Shown here piece after piece: positions 31,070-42,250 of a DNA stretch of 64,000 nucleotides. The stretch spans positions 124,001 to 188,000 of the forward strand of contig JAOALB010000030.1 of the NCBI GenBank assembly GCA_025331125.1, in the 5' to 3' direction. The notes under the pieces were generated by a model. It searched no databases and had not been told where the DNA came from. It saw only the letters and a list, made by a program, of their open reading frames with translations. This DNA comes from Mycogone perniciosa (Eukaryota > Ascomycota > Sordariomycetes > Hypocreales > Hypocreaceae). Both the position numbers and the translations under genes were made by a program. Positions within the stretch are counted from its first letter, which is position 1. Every line of letters begins with the position of its first letter.

Positions 31070-33520
31070 TAAACTTTGGATATTCCGAGTACGGAGCACA
31101 TGCCTCGGCTTCAACTCTCTTCTCTCCACACCCGCGCAAATACGTGTTGCTCCTCTCAAGCAGTGATAGGCGTAAAAGGGTCGAAATGACCCCAGCCAGC
31201 CACGTCCCAACAAAGCCACTCCGCAGAGCCTCCATCTTAAAGCCTAGCTAAGACAGTAGCATTCGCCACCCCGCTGGCTGCGGTACCGACCGAGACGGAA
31301 TACGGGCCGGATTGCCAAACGGGGACACTTGAGCCCAGTCCGATCCGATGCCATGCTACGCTACCTGGGCAATGTCCGCCGATGAGGCGCGGAATATCCT
31401 CCGTCATCCGTTTCATCATCTACGAGTATTCCCGGACCATAACGCAATATTTTCCCCGAGGAATGGGGATAGCCTCAAACGCTGGGGATGCAACACCACA
31501 CCACAGAGGAGGGCAACATCTGTTGTGTTATAGCGTCGCTGGTCGAGGTCAGTGAACACAGCATCGGCTTTATCCAATGACTAAAGTCGCCCCCTGATGC
31601 TTGCAGACAGGCTCAGCTCTCCCCGTTAATGGTTCCCATCTGACGTCTGCACCGAAATGCTCCGAGGTTTCACTAGACAGGGCTGCTAGAGAAACTCGTC
31701 GACATTTGGGGCCCGATGAGCTGCTGTCGGGTTACTATAGCCAATATGTTGATGAGAACCTCCGTTATGAAAATGGGGGAATGCATGTAAGCAAAGAAGC
31801 GGTGCGCATTTGACCTTTCTTCGATCAAGACAGGTGGCATCGCACGAAACACATGCGAAAGACCGCACATCCACATTATTATCTTTATTACTTTAGCTTC
31901 CAGTGAAGCCTAGATACCTAAGCGCTGTATCCAGACTTCGCTGGAAGCTAGAGTAATTTAATAATAATGTGGATGGAGTTGGGTATGGCCACTGAAAGTC
32001 AGAGCCTCAGTGGCCGGCCTGATATGCCGAGTCGAATTGCCGCAAACAGTCAGCTCTCATCAGGCAACCAACATGCTTTTGATATGCTTCTTTCTCATAA
32101 ATGAACTACATATATTGGGGGGAAAATGCCATTCGTGTCCACCTGGTATGCGTCCTGTATGCACAGTGCGAAGAGGGATCGACATCCATCATAGGGGAGG
32201 GAGGTTCTAATTGAGCCGCAAAATGAGAAATGACAGGGTTTCAGCGCTGCCCCCACCACCATCATTGTTCACACGCTTCGTCCCCAAGCAAGTAAGCAAG
32301 CAAGCCCGCCCAGCTAGCTAGCTAGCTAACTGTAGTTGGAGATTCTCCCTGGAGCTCTATCTCAGCTCGGCATTCTGGTTTTCCCTGGAGGGAGAGGTTC
32401 CTTCGTTCCCCCCAGATCGCTCAACGACCTGGAACGCAGATGAGGTTCAACTTAATCTCCCCTGGCAGAACACAGAGTCCGCTGCATTTTCGTCCTGTCC
32501 CGTAAGCTTAACGACACAGCAACATCACTCTGCACCCACACACGACTGCTCAACATCCCACGGATACCAAACATCATGAGGTAGGTTTCCAGACTCACAC
32601 TTGGCCATCTCAGCACACAATCAATAAGCCAAGTCTGTGTGGCTGAACGGTGCACGGCTGCGGTCACTGTATAATCGGCCACGTCGATTACCTGGTACTG
32701 GTGGTGTGACAGCACTTCGATCGCAAATCCGGTAAGAACCCGCCATATTATTCGTCGAGATTCGAATTGCAGCTATGATACGACACTTTCTCAGGACCTG
32801 AAGGCTGGCGACATCTTGTTCAACCCCATCATTGGGGTTTTCTCTTTTCTCTTTCCATGTATGTCGGCCCAAGACGAGTGTGTATTGTTTACCAGCCGGT
32901 TGCCCAAATCATGCTCGGTGACCGCGATCAGCAACAGCAGCACAACATCTGGATTGTCAGTTATTTCCTTCCGCTGAATGGTAAACGTAGTCCCCGTCCC
33001 CCTGCCACATTAGCCAAGTCTCGTTAGTATCCGAACAATATCGAGTAGTGGTGGCCGCCGCAGTAGAGGCCCAATGTCACCACTGTCCTATAATATTTTA
33101 GTTCCCATCGTATAATATGCTCCGTAGCCATGTGGGTTTCTCCTCATAAATCGACTGCGCACTTCCATCGCACTTTTTAATGACTGCAACGTCCAGCATG
33201 TCCAAGTGCTGAAGCCAGGTCGTCTTTCCTTTCCTTTCCTTCATCCTCCTCCTCATTTGATCTCATCACTTTCTCTCTCTCTCCGTTTGGGGCCAGAGTC
33301 CAATTCTCTTGCCTTTTTTTTCAATCCTTTTCTTGGACGAGCCGGCCCAACCGCTGCCGTTTGCATATACTAGCCGGCACAGGCACCGCCCCGACTCTAC
33401 CTCCCTCGCCCATCATCGCGTGCGGGTCGCAGCAAGACTACTTTCAACCAGTCTTCGGCAATTATTGAACGACACATTTCGTCCAATTCTCGACGTTTCG
33501 AATACCCGTTAGAGTAGAAA
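31070..33520. other. Intergenic region containing a long hairpin
   Basis: About 2.45 kb with no convincing gene. It contains the 108-base inverted repeat described separately, an AGCTAGCTAGCT run near 32315-32330, and a CT-rich leader (33220-33310) before the zinc-finger-like gene. Confidence 0.5.
31868..31975. repeat. Long imperfect hairpin (about 40-bp inverted repeat arms)
   Basis: The left arm 31868-31908 (starts CATCCACATTATTAT, ends CTTCCAGTGAAG) is nearly the reverse complement of the right arm 31936-31975 (starts CTTCGCTGGAAG, ends ATAATAATGTGGATG). By eye about 85 percent of positions pair, with one indel. The 27-base centre can extend the stem (GATAC against GTATC). It lies alone in non-coding DNA. 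It could be a foldback or MITE-type element, a precursor of a small RNA, or a transcribed terminator. No clear target-site duplication is seen. Confidence 0.8.
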
Positions 33521-34360
33521 ATGGCGGGGAACCTTGATGCCAACAGCATATTTCACTTTCTGGATAGCTACCAACAACTTGTGTCCTTACCCCCTGGAGC
33601 ACGGAACGATGCATTCCAACCTCGCAGTTGTCAGTACGCTTCGTCTCTTCAATTATCGGATGCCGAAAGATCCCAGCCCCGAAACTCGGCGGCGTATCCA
33701 CCTTCTCTTGGGAGCGATGAGGCTCCCTCCACTCTTACAGACATCGAGAGGTTCGAGGAATCTTCGCAATATTCCATGTCCTCGGCTCCTTCACTGTGGG
33801 GTCCCGAGCCGTTGGCGATGCAACGGCCTGCTCTTCCGTCTTCCGAAACGACACTGCTGGAGCAAACGACCTCTGATCTCCAGGGCTTGCCCCTTCCATG
33901 CGAATTCTTCTGGTTCACCGGTTGTAATGAGATGTTTGAGCTCGACCAAGATGTACCTTGGGTAGAGCATGTTGTATCCCAACATCTGCGCGGAGACTTG
34001 CCCAAACACTGTATATGCTGGTTTTGTGACCACATTCATTTCGAGGCCAGGTCTGTTGGATACGAAGACAACAAGGCCAACCTTGGCGTACGTATTCGTC
34101 ATATCGCGGATCACTTTCGTCAAGGTCAGACGATGAGAGAGATACGTCCCGATCACTTCTTCCTCGATCATATTTATAAGAAGGGCCTGATAAGCGAAAG
34201 CGTATTCCAGAACGCCAGAGAATACCACGAAGCACCTCAGCCAAGAGACGGTATCAACAGTGTACCCCCAAAGAATCGCAATCGGGCACAGTATATCGCA
34301 GTGGAAGAGAGGTCTCGGCCCCGGGGGCGTCGCGAGTCGCAGCGTAGTTATCGATACTGA
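33521..34360 (+). CDS. Fungal zinc-finger-like protein of unknown function
   Basis: One exon of 279 residues from the ATG at 33521. The first 110 residues are Ser/Pro-rich and disordered. A conserved block follows: LPCEFFWFTGCNEMFELDQDVPWVEHVVSQHL, then CICWFCDHIHF, then RIRHIADHF and IRPDHFFLDHIYKKGLI. The spaced Cys and His residues (C...C...H...H, then C-X2-C...H...H) look like two degenerate C2H2-type fingers. The same block occurs in many eurotiomycete proteins, often in several copies per genome, with no known role. The basic tail (RSRPRGRRESQRSYRY) could serve nuclear import. The long CT-rich leader upstream is typical of a strongly transcribed fungal gene. Confidence 0.75.
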   Translation: MAGNLDANSIFHFLDSYQQLVSLPPGARNDAFQPRSCQYASSLQLSDAERSQPRNSAAYPPSLGSDEAPSTLTDIERFEESSQYSMSSAPSLWGPEPLAMQRPALPSSETTLLEQTTSDLQGLPLPCEFFWFTGCNEMFELDQDVPWVEHVVSQHLRGDLPKHCICWFCDHIHFEARSVGYEDNKANLGVRIRHIADHFRQGQTMREIRPDHFFLDHIYKKGLISESVFQNAREYHEAPQPRDGINSVPPKNRNRAQYIAVEERSRPRGRRESQRSYRY

Positions 34361-37300
34361 GTCGCCAAGCCTGTCATTGAAGTGTAAGACGGTTTGCCTA
34401 CCTCGGAAATTCCTCATCACTCCTTTCTTTTTGGCATATTGCTTCCCTGACTGCGCTTCCTGGTGTTTTGCGAAGGGGTCACCGGTACCTAGTGATCAGT
34501 TCAAACGGTTTGTGGTGAGTCCGGCAGCTCAAGTTCCGAGACCAAAGCTCATCGCCCCCTAGAGCACAACGATCGACTCCGGCTTGAGGCACTTTCTCTC
34601 AGTCACATGCGGCGCGATGGCCATGCATGGCCATGGTCATGCCTGTTACCTCACTCTCGTGCGCAGTAACTCCTGATGTTACTGGGCACGGGCCCTTGCA
34701 GTCGCTGCAGGTCCAGTGATTCGTACCATTGTACGGAGTAAAGGGCAAATCGACGGGTTAATCGGTGGTGATGCGTGTGTACCTCGTTGGATGAATGTGT
34801 AACTGTCGAAGAAGGGCGCTGTGCCTCCACGGGATGCAACGACGCCAAGGTGAGGCAAGACTAGGTGGGACTGTCTGTTCTTGAACTCGAACGCCTTTGA
34901 CATGCTCAACTCCGCTTGGCCATGCCCATTTCTTCATGCTCTTCTCTTTTCCATTTCCCATGCGTTGGCAACGACGAACCCGGGTGGAATCGTTCTGACT
35001 TGAAGGTTTCGTTTAATGAAAAATCGGGAAAGGGGACAAAAACGAGGAAATCCCAGGATAGATTCGGGATGATGGCTGGTCTCATCACAGATTGTTTCTT
35101 GTCTCATCATATCGGATCGCGCGCTTTCATACCAAAAGTCAGCTCTTGACGATGATGGCGATGGTTTGGGTGAATGAGAGTCACACATGATTCAGGTGTC
35201 TTCTTTTCGTTTCTTTCTTTCCTATTTCCTTTTTCGCATTCCCAAGTGGAAATGAAGGCAACTGCGTAGGACGTCAGCACCTTCCAGAGAGCATCAGGAG
35301 TAGCGAGGAGGGTAAGTAGTCCTGGCAGGGCCTCGGCACGTTTATCATGTATTGTTCATATCTAGTTGCATTTTGTTCAATGATATTTGTTTATCCTCTC
35401 GTTTTGTCCTTGGCTGAAAGACCCCTACTTCAGCTGTATCGACGGACACATCGTGTGATATATAAGGGGAGAAATAATATTTAATAGGGCGTATCCTTCC
35501 TTGGCAATGCAGCGTGGCAATATGTCTGAAATTTTTCGGCCTGCGCCTCATTTTTTCTAATTAAACCAGCCCAATCACTTGAGCATTTTTGCCATCACAC
35601 CCCATCTTGTGAGGCAAATATCATAGCAGTCGTCGGGCCATTCTTACTCCTCAGGCATTTAAAAATGTCATCACGACCCAATACCGGCTGGAAAAAATAT
35701 GTGCTACCTACATGTACGGGGTAGTGAGGATGATGATAGGGTGGAGAGGCATCTGCACCCTCTAGCAGTTCTCACTCACGAGCCGCCCCCTTTTTCGCAA
35801 TGTATTGGTGTGAATATGTACCTCTCGTGAATGCGATTCGCTCTCAAAAACGACCATGCCCGTCCTAGTAACTTGGAATATTTTTATGAACCGGTGATGA
35901 TGCTGTGTTACTGAGAATTTGCCATGGGTGCCTGTTCGCGAATAAATCCTAGGAGCCAATTTGCAGCAGGCAAATCTTGTCTTTCTCGTTTAGCGATTTG
36001 CGAGAGCTTGCGAGAAGTCAAAGAAAATCCGGAAATTTCACGCTATCAGCTCTTAAAATAATTTGAGAGCAGAAGGGGGTTTCAGTCCATAAAGTGGCAG
36101 TTGAGAATTCGGGGGTGCTTTTATCGAACCCGCCGTGATAGTTCACGTTCGGACTACAAACGCTCTTCCAGTGATCAAAATTCCACATTGCTTCATTAAA
36201 TTACGGCCCAATGTATGTTTTGGGTACCAACAACGCCACCTAAGCATTCGATGAGCTTCGGACCATATTGGTCTTCGCTTGCAGTGTTATAGATTGGTCT
36301 CTACTACTCCTGACATGATGTAGAAGCAGAGTGGGATCTCTCCTTGGTGTGATTACTACTATTAATAAGGTAAAGTATTTGTTCTATGTGTACGAAGTAG
36401 TATCCCCATAAAGGCTACTAGTTGCCTCCAATATCTACACCACGCAGTAATACCTAGATGCTGTAGTGTAGTCGGCAGGACAGCATGAAGCACTTATGTA
36501 TCATTTCAAGCTCAGACACTGTCCACATGTGGCAAACATGGCAAATCAAAAACCCCTCTTGGATATGAGTAGGTATCTATCTATTCAGGGTCCTTCCCGA
36601 GACACCTGGTGAATATCTACTTGCCAGCCGTTGAGAAATACGATTGTGTAATCACATTCTCCCCTCAATAGAATATTGGACCCAACACTCTAAAATAACC
36701 AAGGAAATCCCAAGGCCCATCTCGCCACATCAAAAACTAAAGAATCGAACCATCACGTTACCCCCTTTTCAGCATCATCACACCCACCTCCCTCCCCAAA
36801 ACTCAGGCCTAGTTATCACATGACATTCCATGCATGCAAACATCACATACTAGAATAACCTTTAGCCTCTCCAACCGAGGCAGACCTGTGATTTTGAGCC
36901 GATAAAGTTAGGTAGCGGCCAGAGCCAATTATCAGCATCACTGGTGATGTCAACACCCTCGGATCACGTTCCGAATCTCCCTACCAATTAGTATTCCATA
37001 ATTCCACATTGGGCCAGCCTTTCACCACCCGGAGCCATATCCGTCCACCCAATCCGAGAGTAGAAGCCCAGCTCTTGACACGCAAGTGCTTTTCGCCCCT
37101 TTTCCCAGCCTAAGAAAACCCGACTACTACTTCAGCTCTTGCATCACCCATCATCATCACCGCGCGGCAGACAGACCAAGGGCCATTTTGCATGTGTTCG
37201 AGACCGGTAGCGGGGAAAGTTTCAAGCCCCTCATGATGATCTTGCCTTCCATCCTTGTTTCGTTTTGTGGATGTCTTAGACATGTTGTAGCCATAGCTTG

Positions 37301-37592
37301 CTGCCTTCTACTAGTTGTTGTTTCCTATGCATCATTTCTCCATTCTAGTATGTAATAAATTCCGATCCATGATACCCTTTCCTGTGAAGATCGGAAACTT
37401 GACTCATCGCATCATGGTGAGTGGCTTGGCATCGTCCTGGTGGCCATTCTGAGTTGTGACTAGTTCTTGGTGTCTCGATAAGACCACTAAGAATATAAAT
37501 ACAGCCCCTGCTATGTTCAACAGGAACTACGCACACAATTTTGCCTTCGACTGCCAGCACCTGCAACATCGGTTCATCTCTCACAAGTATAA
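34361..37592. other. Gene-poor region upstream of the bZIP gene
   Basis: About 3.2 kb. Open frames are short and lack recognisable similarity. It includes a GGCCATGCATGGCCATGG palindrome near 34618-34635 and AT-rich stretches. The last kilobase is the likely promoter of the bZIP gene, which often needs long upstream control regions. Confidence 0.5.
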
Positions 37593-38549
37593 ATGGACAC
37601 GGAAGAGCTCAACAATTCGACTTGGGGACTAGGAATTACCGGAGACACAAATGCTGACGGCGGAAGCGACAACATTCACCAGTGGTCCAATGTATGTCAA
37701 GGCCTGCTGGAGCATCAAGGACTGGGCTGCGACTGTATAAGTCTCGAAGGGTTTCTGGCTGTTCCAGAATGGCCCACCGGATATGATGAGAACTCCGGAG
37801 ATGGGTATTGCGGCATGTCCGACGATGAGAACATCGGTGTGGACGGCGATTTTTCGTCAAGGAGATCTTCTTCGAGTGCCGATGGATCCGATCTATCCTC
37901 GCCAAGCAAAAGTAGCAAGACAAAATCCACCTCCGACGAGACATTTTCGCCGAAAACCACCGCCCAACCTGCAGTCTGTAAGAGACACAGACATCCTCCA
38001 AAGCGGCCTGCAGACTTACAGGAAACGGAAACGCCAACGAAGCCAAAGCGACAACGACGGACCATAATTTATGACGATTGGGACAACACTCGCGGCAAAA
38101 AGGGAAACAATAATGATGAAGATGAAGGCGAAAATGATGAGCATCTTAAGGAGGAGGTCCGACAAGACTCAAGACGCTCACGAATACGCGAAAAGAACCG
38201 CATTGCCGCAGGCAGATGCCGGAGCAAGAAACGCAAAGCTGTCTCGCAACTTACATCCAAGCATGAGAAGCTGCAAGGCATGAATCGCCAGCTCTGTGGC
38301 ATACTCGTTGACTTACAGGCTGAAGTATACATCCTCAAAAACATGCTCATGGTGCACGGGAACTCTGGCTGTGAGTTGATTCAGCAGCACTTCAAGGACC
38401 TTGCAGCGGATTTGATTCTGCGAATGCATTCATCAACCACGGAACACGGAGCGGAGAAGGGGGGGAAAGGTTGGCAAGCAGGTCCGGCTTCCCTTTTGGC
38501 TAAGCCCATACAATCGGTGAATAATGATGCCGATTTGTGTCTGGATTGA
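37593..38549 (+). CDS. bZIP transcription factor (ATF/CREB-like)
   Basis: One exon of 318 residues from the ATG at 37593. An acidic N-terminal half is followed by a basic region at about 193-217 containing REKNRIAAGRCRSKKRKAV, which fits the bZIP consensus N-X3-A-A-X2-C/S-R. A leucine-zipper-like heptad run follows: QLTSKHEKLQGMNRQL, then LVDLQAEVYILKNML. The Ala-Ala-Gly-Arg-Cys-Arg core resembles ATF/CREB factors such as fungal AtfA, but the protein is shorter and lacks the recognisable N-terminal AtfA domains. It should bind CRE-like DNA in the nucleus. Its targets are unknown. It is convergent with the tilS-like gene. Confidence 0.88.
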   Translation: MDTEELNNSTWGLGITGDTNADGGSDNIHQWSNVCQGLLEHQGLGCDCISLEGFLAVPEWPTGYDENSGDGYCGMSDDENIGVDGDFSSRRSSSSADGSDLSSPSKSSKTKSTSDETFSPKTTAQPAVCKRHRHPPKRPADLQETETPTKPKRQRRTIIYDDWDNTRGKKGNNNDEDEGENDEHLKEEVRQDSRRSRIREKNRIAAGRCRSKKRKAVSQLTSKHEKLQGMNRQLCGILVDLQAEVYILKNMLMVHGNSGCELIQQHFKDLAADLILRMHSSTTEHGAEKGGKGWQAGPASLLAKPIQSVNNDADLCLD

Positions 38550-38783
38550 CACTCTCGCTGTCATCGTCACGGTTCGCCCCTTGTCGACAGAAAACGCCTT
38601 TTTGCAACGGATTCCTCTGGATCTAAACTTGTCCATAAGAAGAGCCAAGTCTGGAAAGATCTGTTAATGCGACTGGTTGGATTGAATTGGTTCAAGCCTT
38701 CTCGGCCGATTGGTCGCCCTCGACATTGGTAGCGACGGTCCGCTACCATGGGAGGATTGCTCTATGCGATAGTGTTACAAATA

Positions 38784-40908
38784 TTATTCATTCCGCCTCT
38801 TTACTTTTTCTTTTCTTGCTGCCTTTTGTTCCCGTAAAAGTCGTGACGCGTTGTACTGGCGCAGATAGCCTGCCGATCGCGTCGTGCTGTCTCTCGCCGC
38901 AGGTCTGAGAAGCGTGACATCGACGTGCTTATACCTCGCCTCATATTTGACCCACCTCTCGAGTCCTGGAACATGAACCCCCAAGCTTGGGAGGGCAAGT
39001 AGAGTCAGGACAGGTCCCGTGTCGTCGCCATCGCTCGGATCTTCTACACTGTAGAGCGCTGGTAGTGAGTATCGCACTTTCCCTGGTGCATAGTATTTGA
39101 GAGCTTGCTCTAGCCTTGCCCGTTCCCTTGGAGGTAGAGCCATTCGAAAGGGTTTGGCGTATGTCGATTGAAAGGGGAGCACATGGAACCTAGCAGCGAC
39201 ACAAGCGCTAACTCGGATCCAAAATCGACCGTCCCATATCTTGGCTGTCTTCCAGCTGCGCCAATGACCATGCCGATTTGGCTGGTCGTCTATCTCTGGC
39301 CTAAGCACGCCCTGTTTGTAGTTGAGATAGCCGGGTAGCTTTCGCTCCGGCAGGGGTTGATGGGAAGGATATGGAGCTCGGGATAGAAACCACCTTGTTG
39401 CCTCGGAACTTAAGACAGGATCAAAGAGAACCCCGGCTATTGAGAAGGCCTTTGGATGCAAACGCACACTATCCTCCTCTGCTGATGACGACAGTTGTGG
39501 AAAGAGTCGGTCAATGACATTGCCCAGGTTCACCAGGGGGGGCAGATGGCGCTCGGGGGTCACGAATTCAATGAGCTTCCGGATGGCAATCGCAGCTGTC
39601 AACCGGTAGAAGGGTCTGCGCGCTTCTTCTCTGGCCTTGGCAAATGGACGTCTCCGCTGAGATGGTTTGGTCCGAAGTGTAGGTAATTCGACAAGCAAGG
39701 TACCAGCATTGGGATCGAAATCCTTAATGACAGCTCCACGAACGAGCATCCGATGCGCCTCTGCCTCCTCTATGCGTATCCTCCGCTTCGATCTTTGGGC
39801 CAACGCAAGAATAGACGGTTTTTGTAGGGCACTGGGTAACTCATGGGCTTTGGTGAGATGTCTGATTGCGTTTCGAGTTGTGAGAGTAGGGTCCTTATTG
39901 GTATGGTCCTCAAACCACTGCACATTGTTAGCCTCACAAGTGGCGATCAGCCTATCCTTGTCAAACTCCAGGAGTGGTCGATAAATCATGACACCACCAT
40001 CTTCGCTATTCAGCGGAGTCAGATACGGCACACGCGGATCAGGGTCACGAGTTAGATGCCCAGGAAAGTGAGCAGACACATCGCTCATGCCCAAATATGT
40101 CTTGATTTGGTCCCACGGCTCGGCTGCCTTGTTATCCCTGAGGATATAGCGCAGCCTCTTCATCTCGCGGGCAGGAGGCTTGAAACTCAAGAACGGATCC
40201 TGCTGCATTTGATCATCAAGCAAACCGCTCTTGTAGACACCGTGTAATTCATAACACTCTGGTATCGCATTGGCCTCCCGGATACCTTGCAGGCCACGGT
40301 ATCCATGCCCAGCGAGCAAACGCATCAAGACAGTTTCGTATTGATCATCGCGATGATGGGCAAAGAAGAGACTGCTTGCCTGGAGATATCTGCAGGTATT
40401 TCCCAGAGTCTGGTATCGCATTGTCCGCGCGAGCCCTTCGACATTGGGAAGGGTGCTTGGTTCGATGCCCCGCCATCTCTGTTCCTTCCAGTTCAAAGGT
40501 TTGACAACAGCCTTGAGACCAATCCTTTTGAGTTCACGGGCCACTTGTGATGCTTCTGTAGAACTCCCCTCACGCAGTTTATGGTCGACGATGATGGCAT
40601 AGGCGCTCTCAGCAGGGTTGTCAGCTATCTTGATACCTCTGTATACCCTCAGGAGAGAAGCGAAGAGAAATGCCATTGCCATTGAATCCACTCCCCCACT
40701 AATGGCCAAGGCTGCTTCGAAACAGAGTAGTCAGCCTGCCGCTTTCCACTCATCGTACCGGTAATGCCATTGATTAGTCGTTACCTATTCGCTGTGACCG
40801 GGCATATCGAACTGTGGGGAATCGCGGTCGACATACCGCCATGACTGCGTCCCGGAATTCATGGGGAGAGATGGGCTTGGGCGCATGGTGGAAGACGTGG
40901 GCCTGCAT
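38784..40908 (-). CDS. tilS: tRNA(Ile)-lysidine synthase-like PP-loop ATPase
   Basis: Two exons, 40908-40785 and 40711-38784, give 683 residues. The ATG at 40908 (MQAHVFHHAPKPISP) is the first in frame. The PP-loop signature SGGVDS lies at residues 46-51 and is interrupted at the DNA level by nothing, although the intron ends only a few codons before it. DHKLR and the SSLFFAHHRDDQYETVLMRL block are typical of the TilS/MesJ family, which uses ATP to convert the wobble cytidine of tRNA-Ile(CAU) to lysidine. In fungi such proteins are expected to serve mitochondrial tRNA. The C-terminal 350 residues are fungal-specific and basic at the end (EQKAARKEKVKRR). The intron (73 nt) has donor GTAACG and a GACTAAT branch-like site. 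Confidence 0.87.
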
Positions 40909-42250
40909 GCCCACTCCATCATGTGCTGCAGCTGTTGACGCCACGGTGATTGTGGTCACGGCGGTGCCATGAAAGAGAGGTTGGAGTGGGGAGATGTTTC
41001 ACTTGTTGGTGAAGGTAAAAGTGAAGGTGAAGATGCAAACAACCAAGCTTCAAGTTTGGAGCTGTTTGTCTAATAGCGTGGGGTTGGTGGGGGCGGGACA
41101 GGGGAGCTCTACAAGCCGGTGTTTTACCGAAAGGGGGGCTTTGGGGGGTGGGCAACTTGTGATGGATTGGATCATGAGAGACCATCACAGGACCTGTCTC
41201 TGTTATCAACAAGTGTGTGTCGTGACAGCCAATCGGTTGGTGGATCCGGGCGTGGTGTCACACAACGCTGTCCTTCAGTGTGTGGTCTAAAAATATTTTC
41301 TACGGCTCTGGACAGACCGGATGCTGCATTCGTTCAATCGAAATAACTGAAAGTCCGTTGCGTTGGTATGTAGCAGCGTCTGTCCGAGTGGCGTTGTCTC
41401 TTCAGTACGTAAGACACCAGAGATGAGATTGAGATGCTTGTCCTGAGAAGCAAACCGGCTAAAGGCAGCAAAGTTGACAAACACTCTACCGATACCCACT
41501 GGACGGCGCAGAACAAAAAGCACGAACGAGTGGTCCCCATCGTCCGCTTGACCATCGTCACCATCCTTGGTCGTGTTTGCGTGTCTGCATATCTGCAGCA
41601 CTGGGGCATGTGGCCCAGTGGATCTGCAGCAAGAGAGGGCCTGTAAGCAGCCCTAGAAAAGGCAAAAAAAAAGCACTGGGCCACTGGACCAGCAAAGCTT
41701 AGTGCTGCGCAGGGCCTGTTGCGGCCGCTGATTTGTCCGTTGCCACCCGAGCTACAGGCGGCCGGCTTTAGTTATTTAGTTGGTGTGCATGGCAAGGCGA
41801 ACTGCAGGCTCCGAGGAATGATGAACGACGTCCCTCTCCTGGAGTCACTGTCCCACCAAGTCTGCCTTCAGCTGGCTGCTGCTACACGCGCACGACCTTC
41901 TCCTTAATCCTGGACGCTACTTTGTTCTCCTTCCCTTTTTTTTCTCCGTCGCATCTTTGGTGAAGACACCAGACAACAGTATTCCTGCGTCTGCGCAGTT
42001 GCGTCAATTGGGCAGCCAGCGTCTCAGCTCTTCTCTGTCGCAGGTACGACAAGTCCGCTATCAACTTTACCTGCGACAATCCCCCCACCTCCACGCATTT
42101 GGCCTACATGCTTAGATGCAGCTCGAGACGCCATCCTCCAGATCGTGACCCTTCGCAGTCATCATAACAATAACAACAGCGAAGACGACGGCAATCTCCT
42201 CCTCCTCTTCCTCCAAATTGAGCGTCACTCGCGAATACCCTTGATCCCCC
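40909..42250. other. Divergent intergenic region between the tilS-like and BTB genes
   Basis: About 1.3 kb holding two divergent promoters. It contains a GTGAAGGT/AAAGTGAAGG run near 41008-41034. No gene is supported. Confidence 0.5.
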
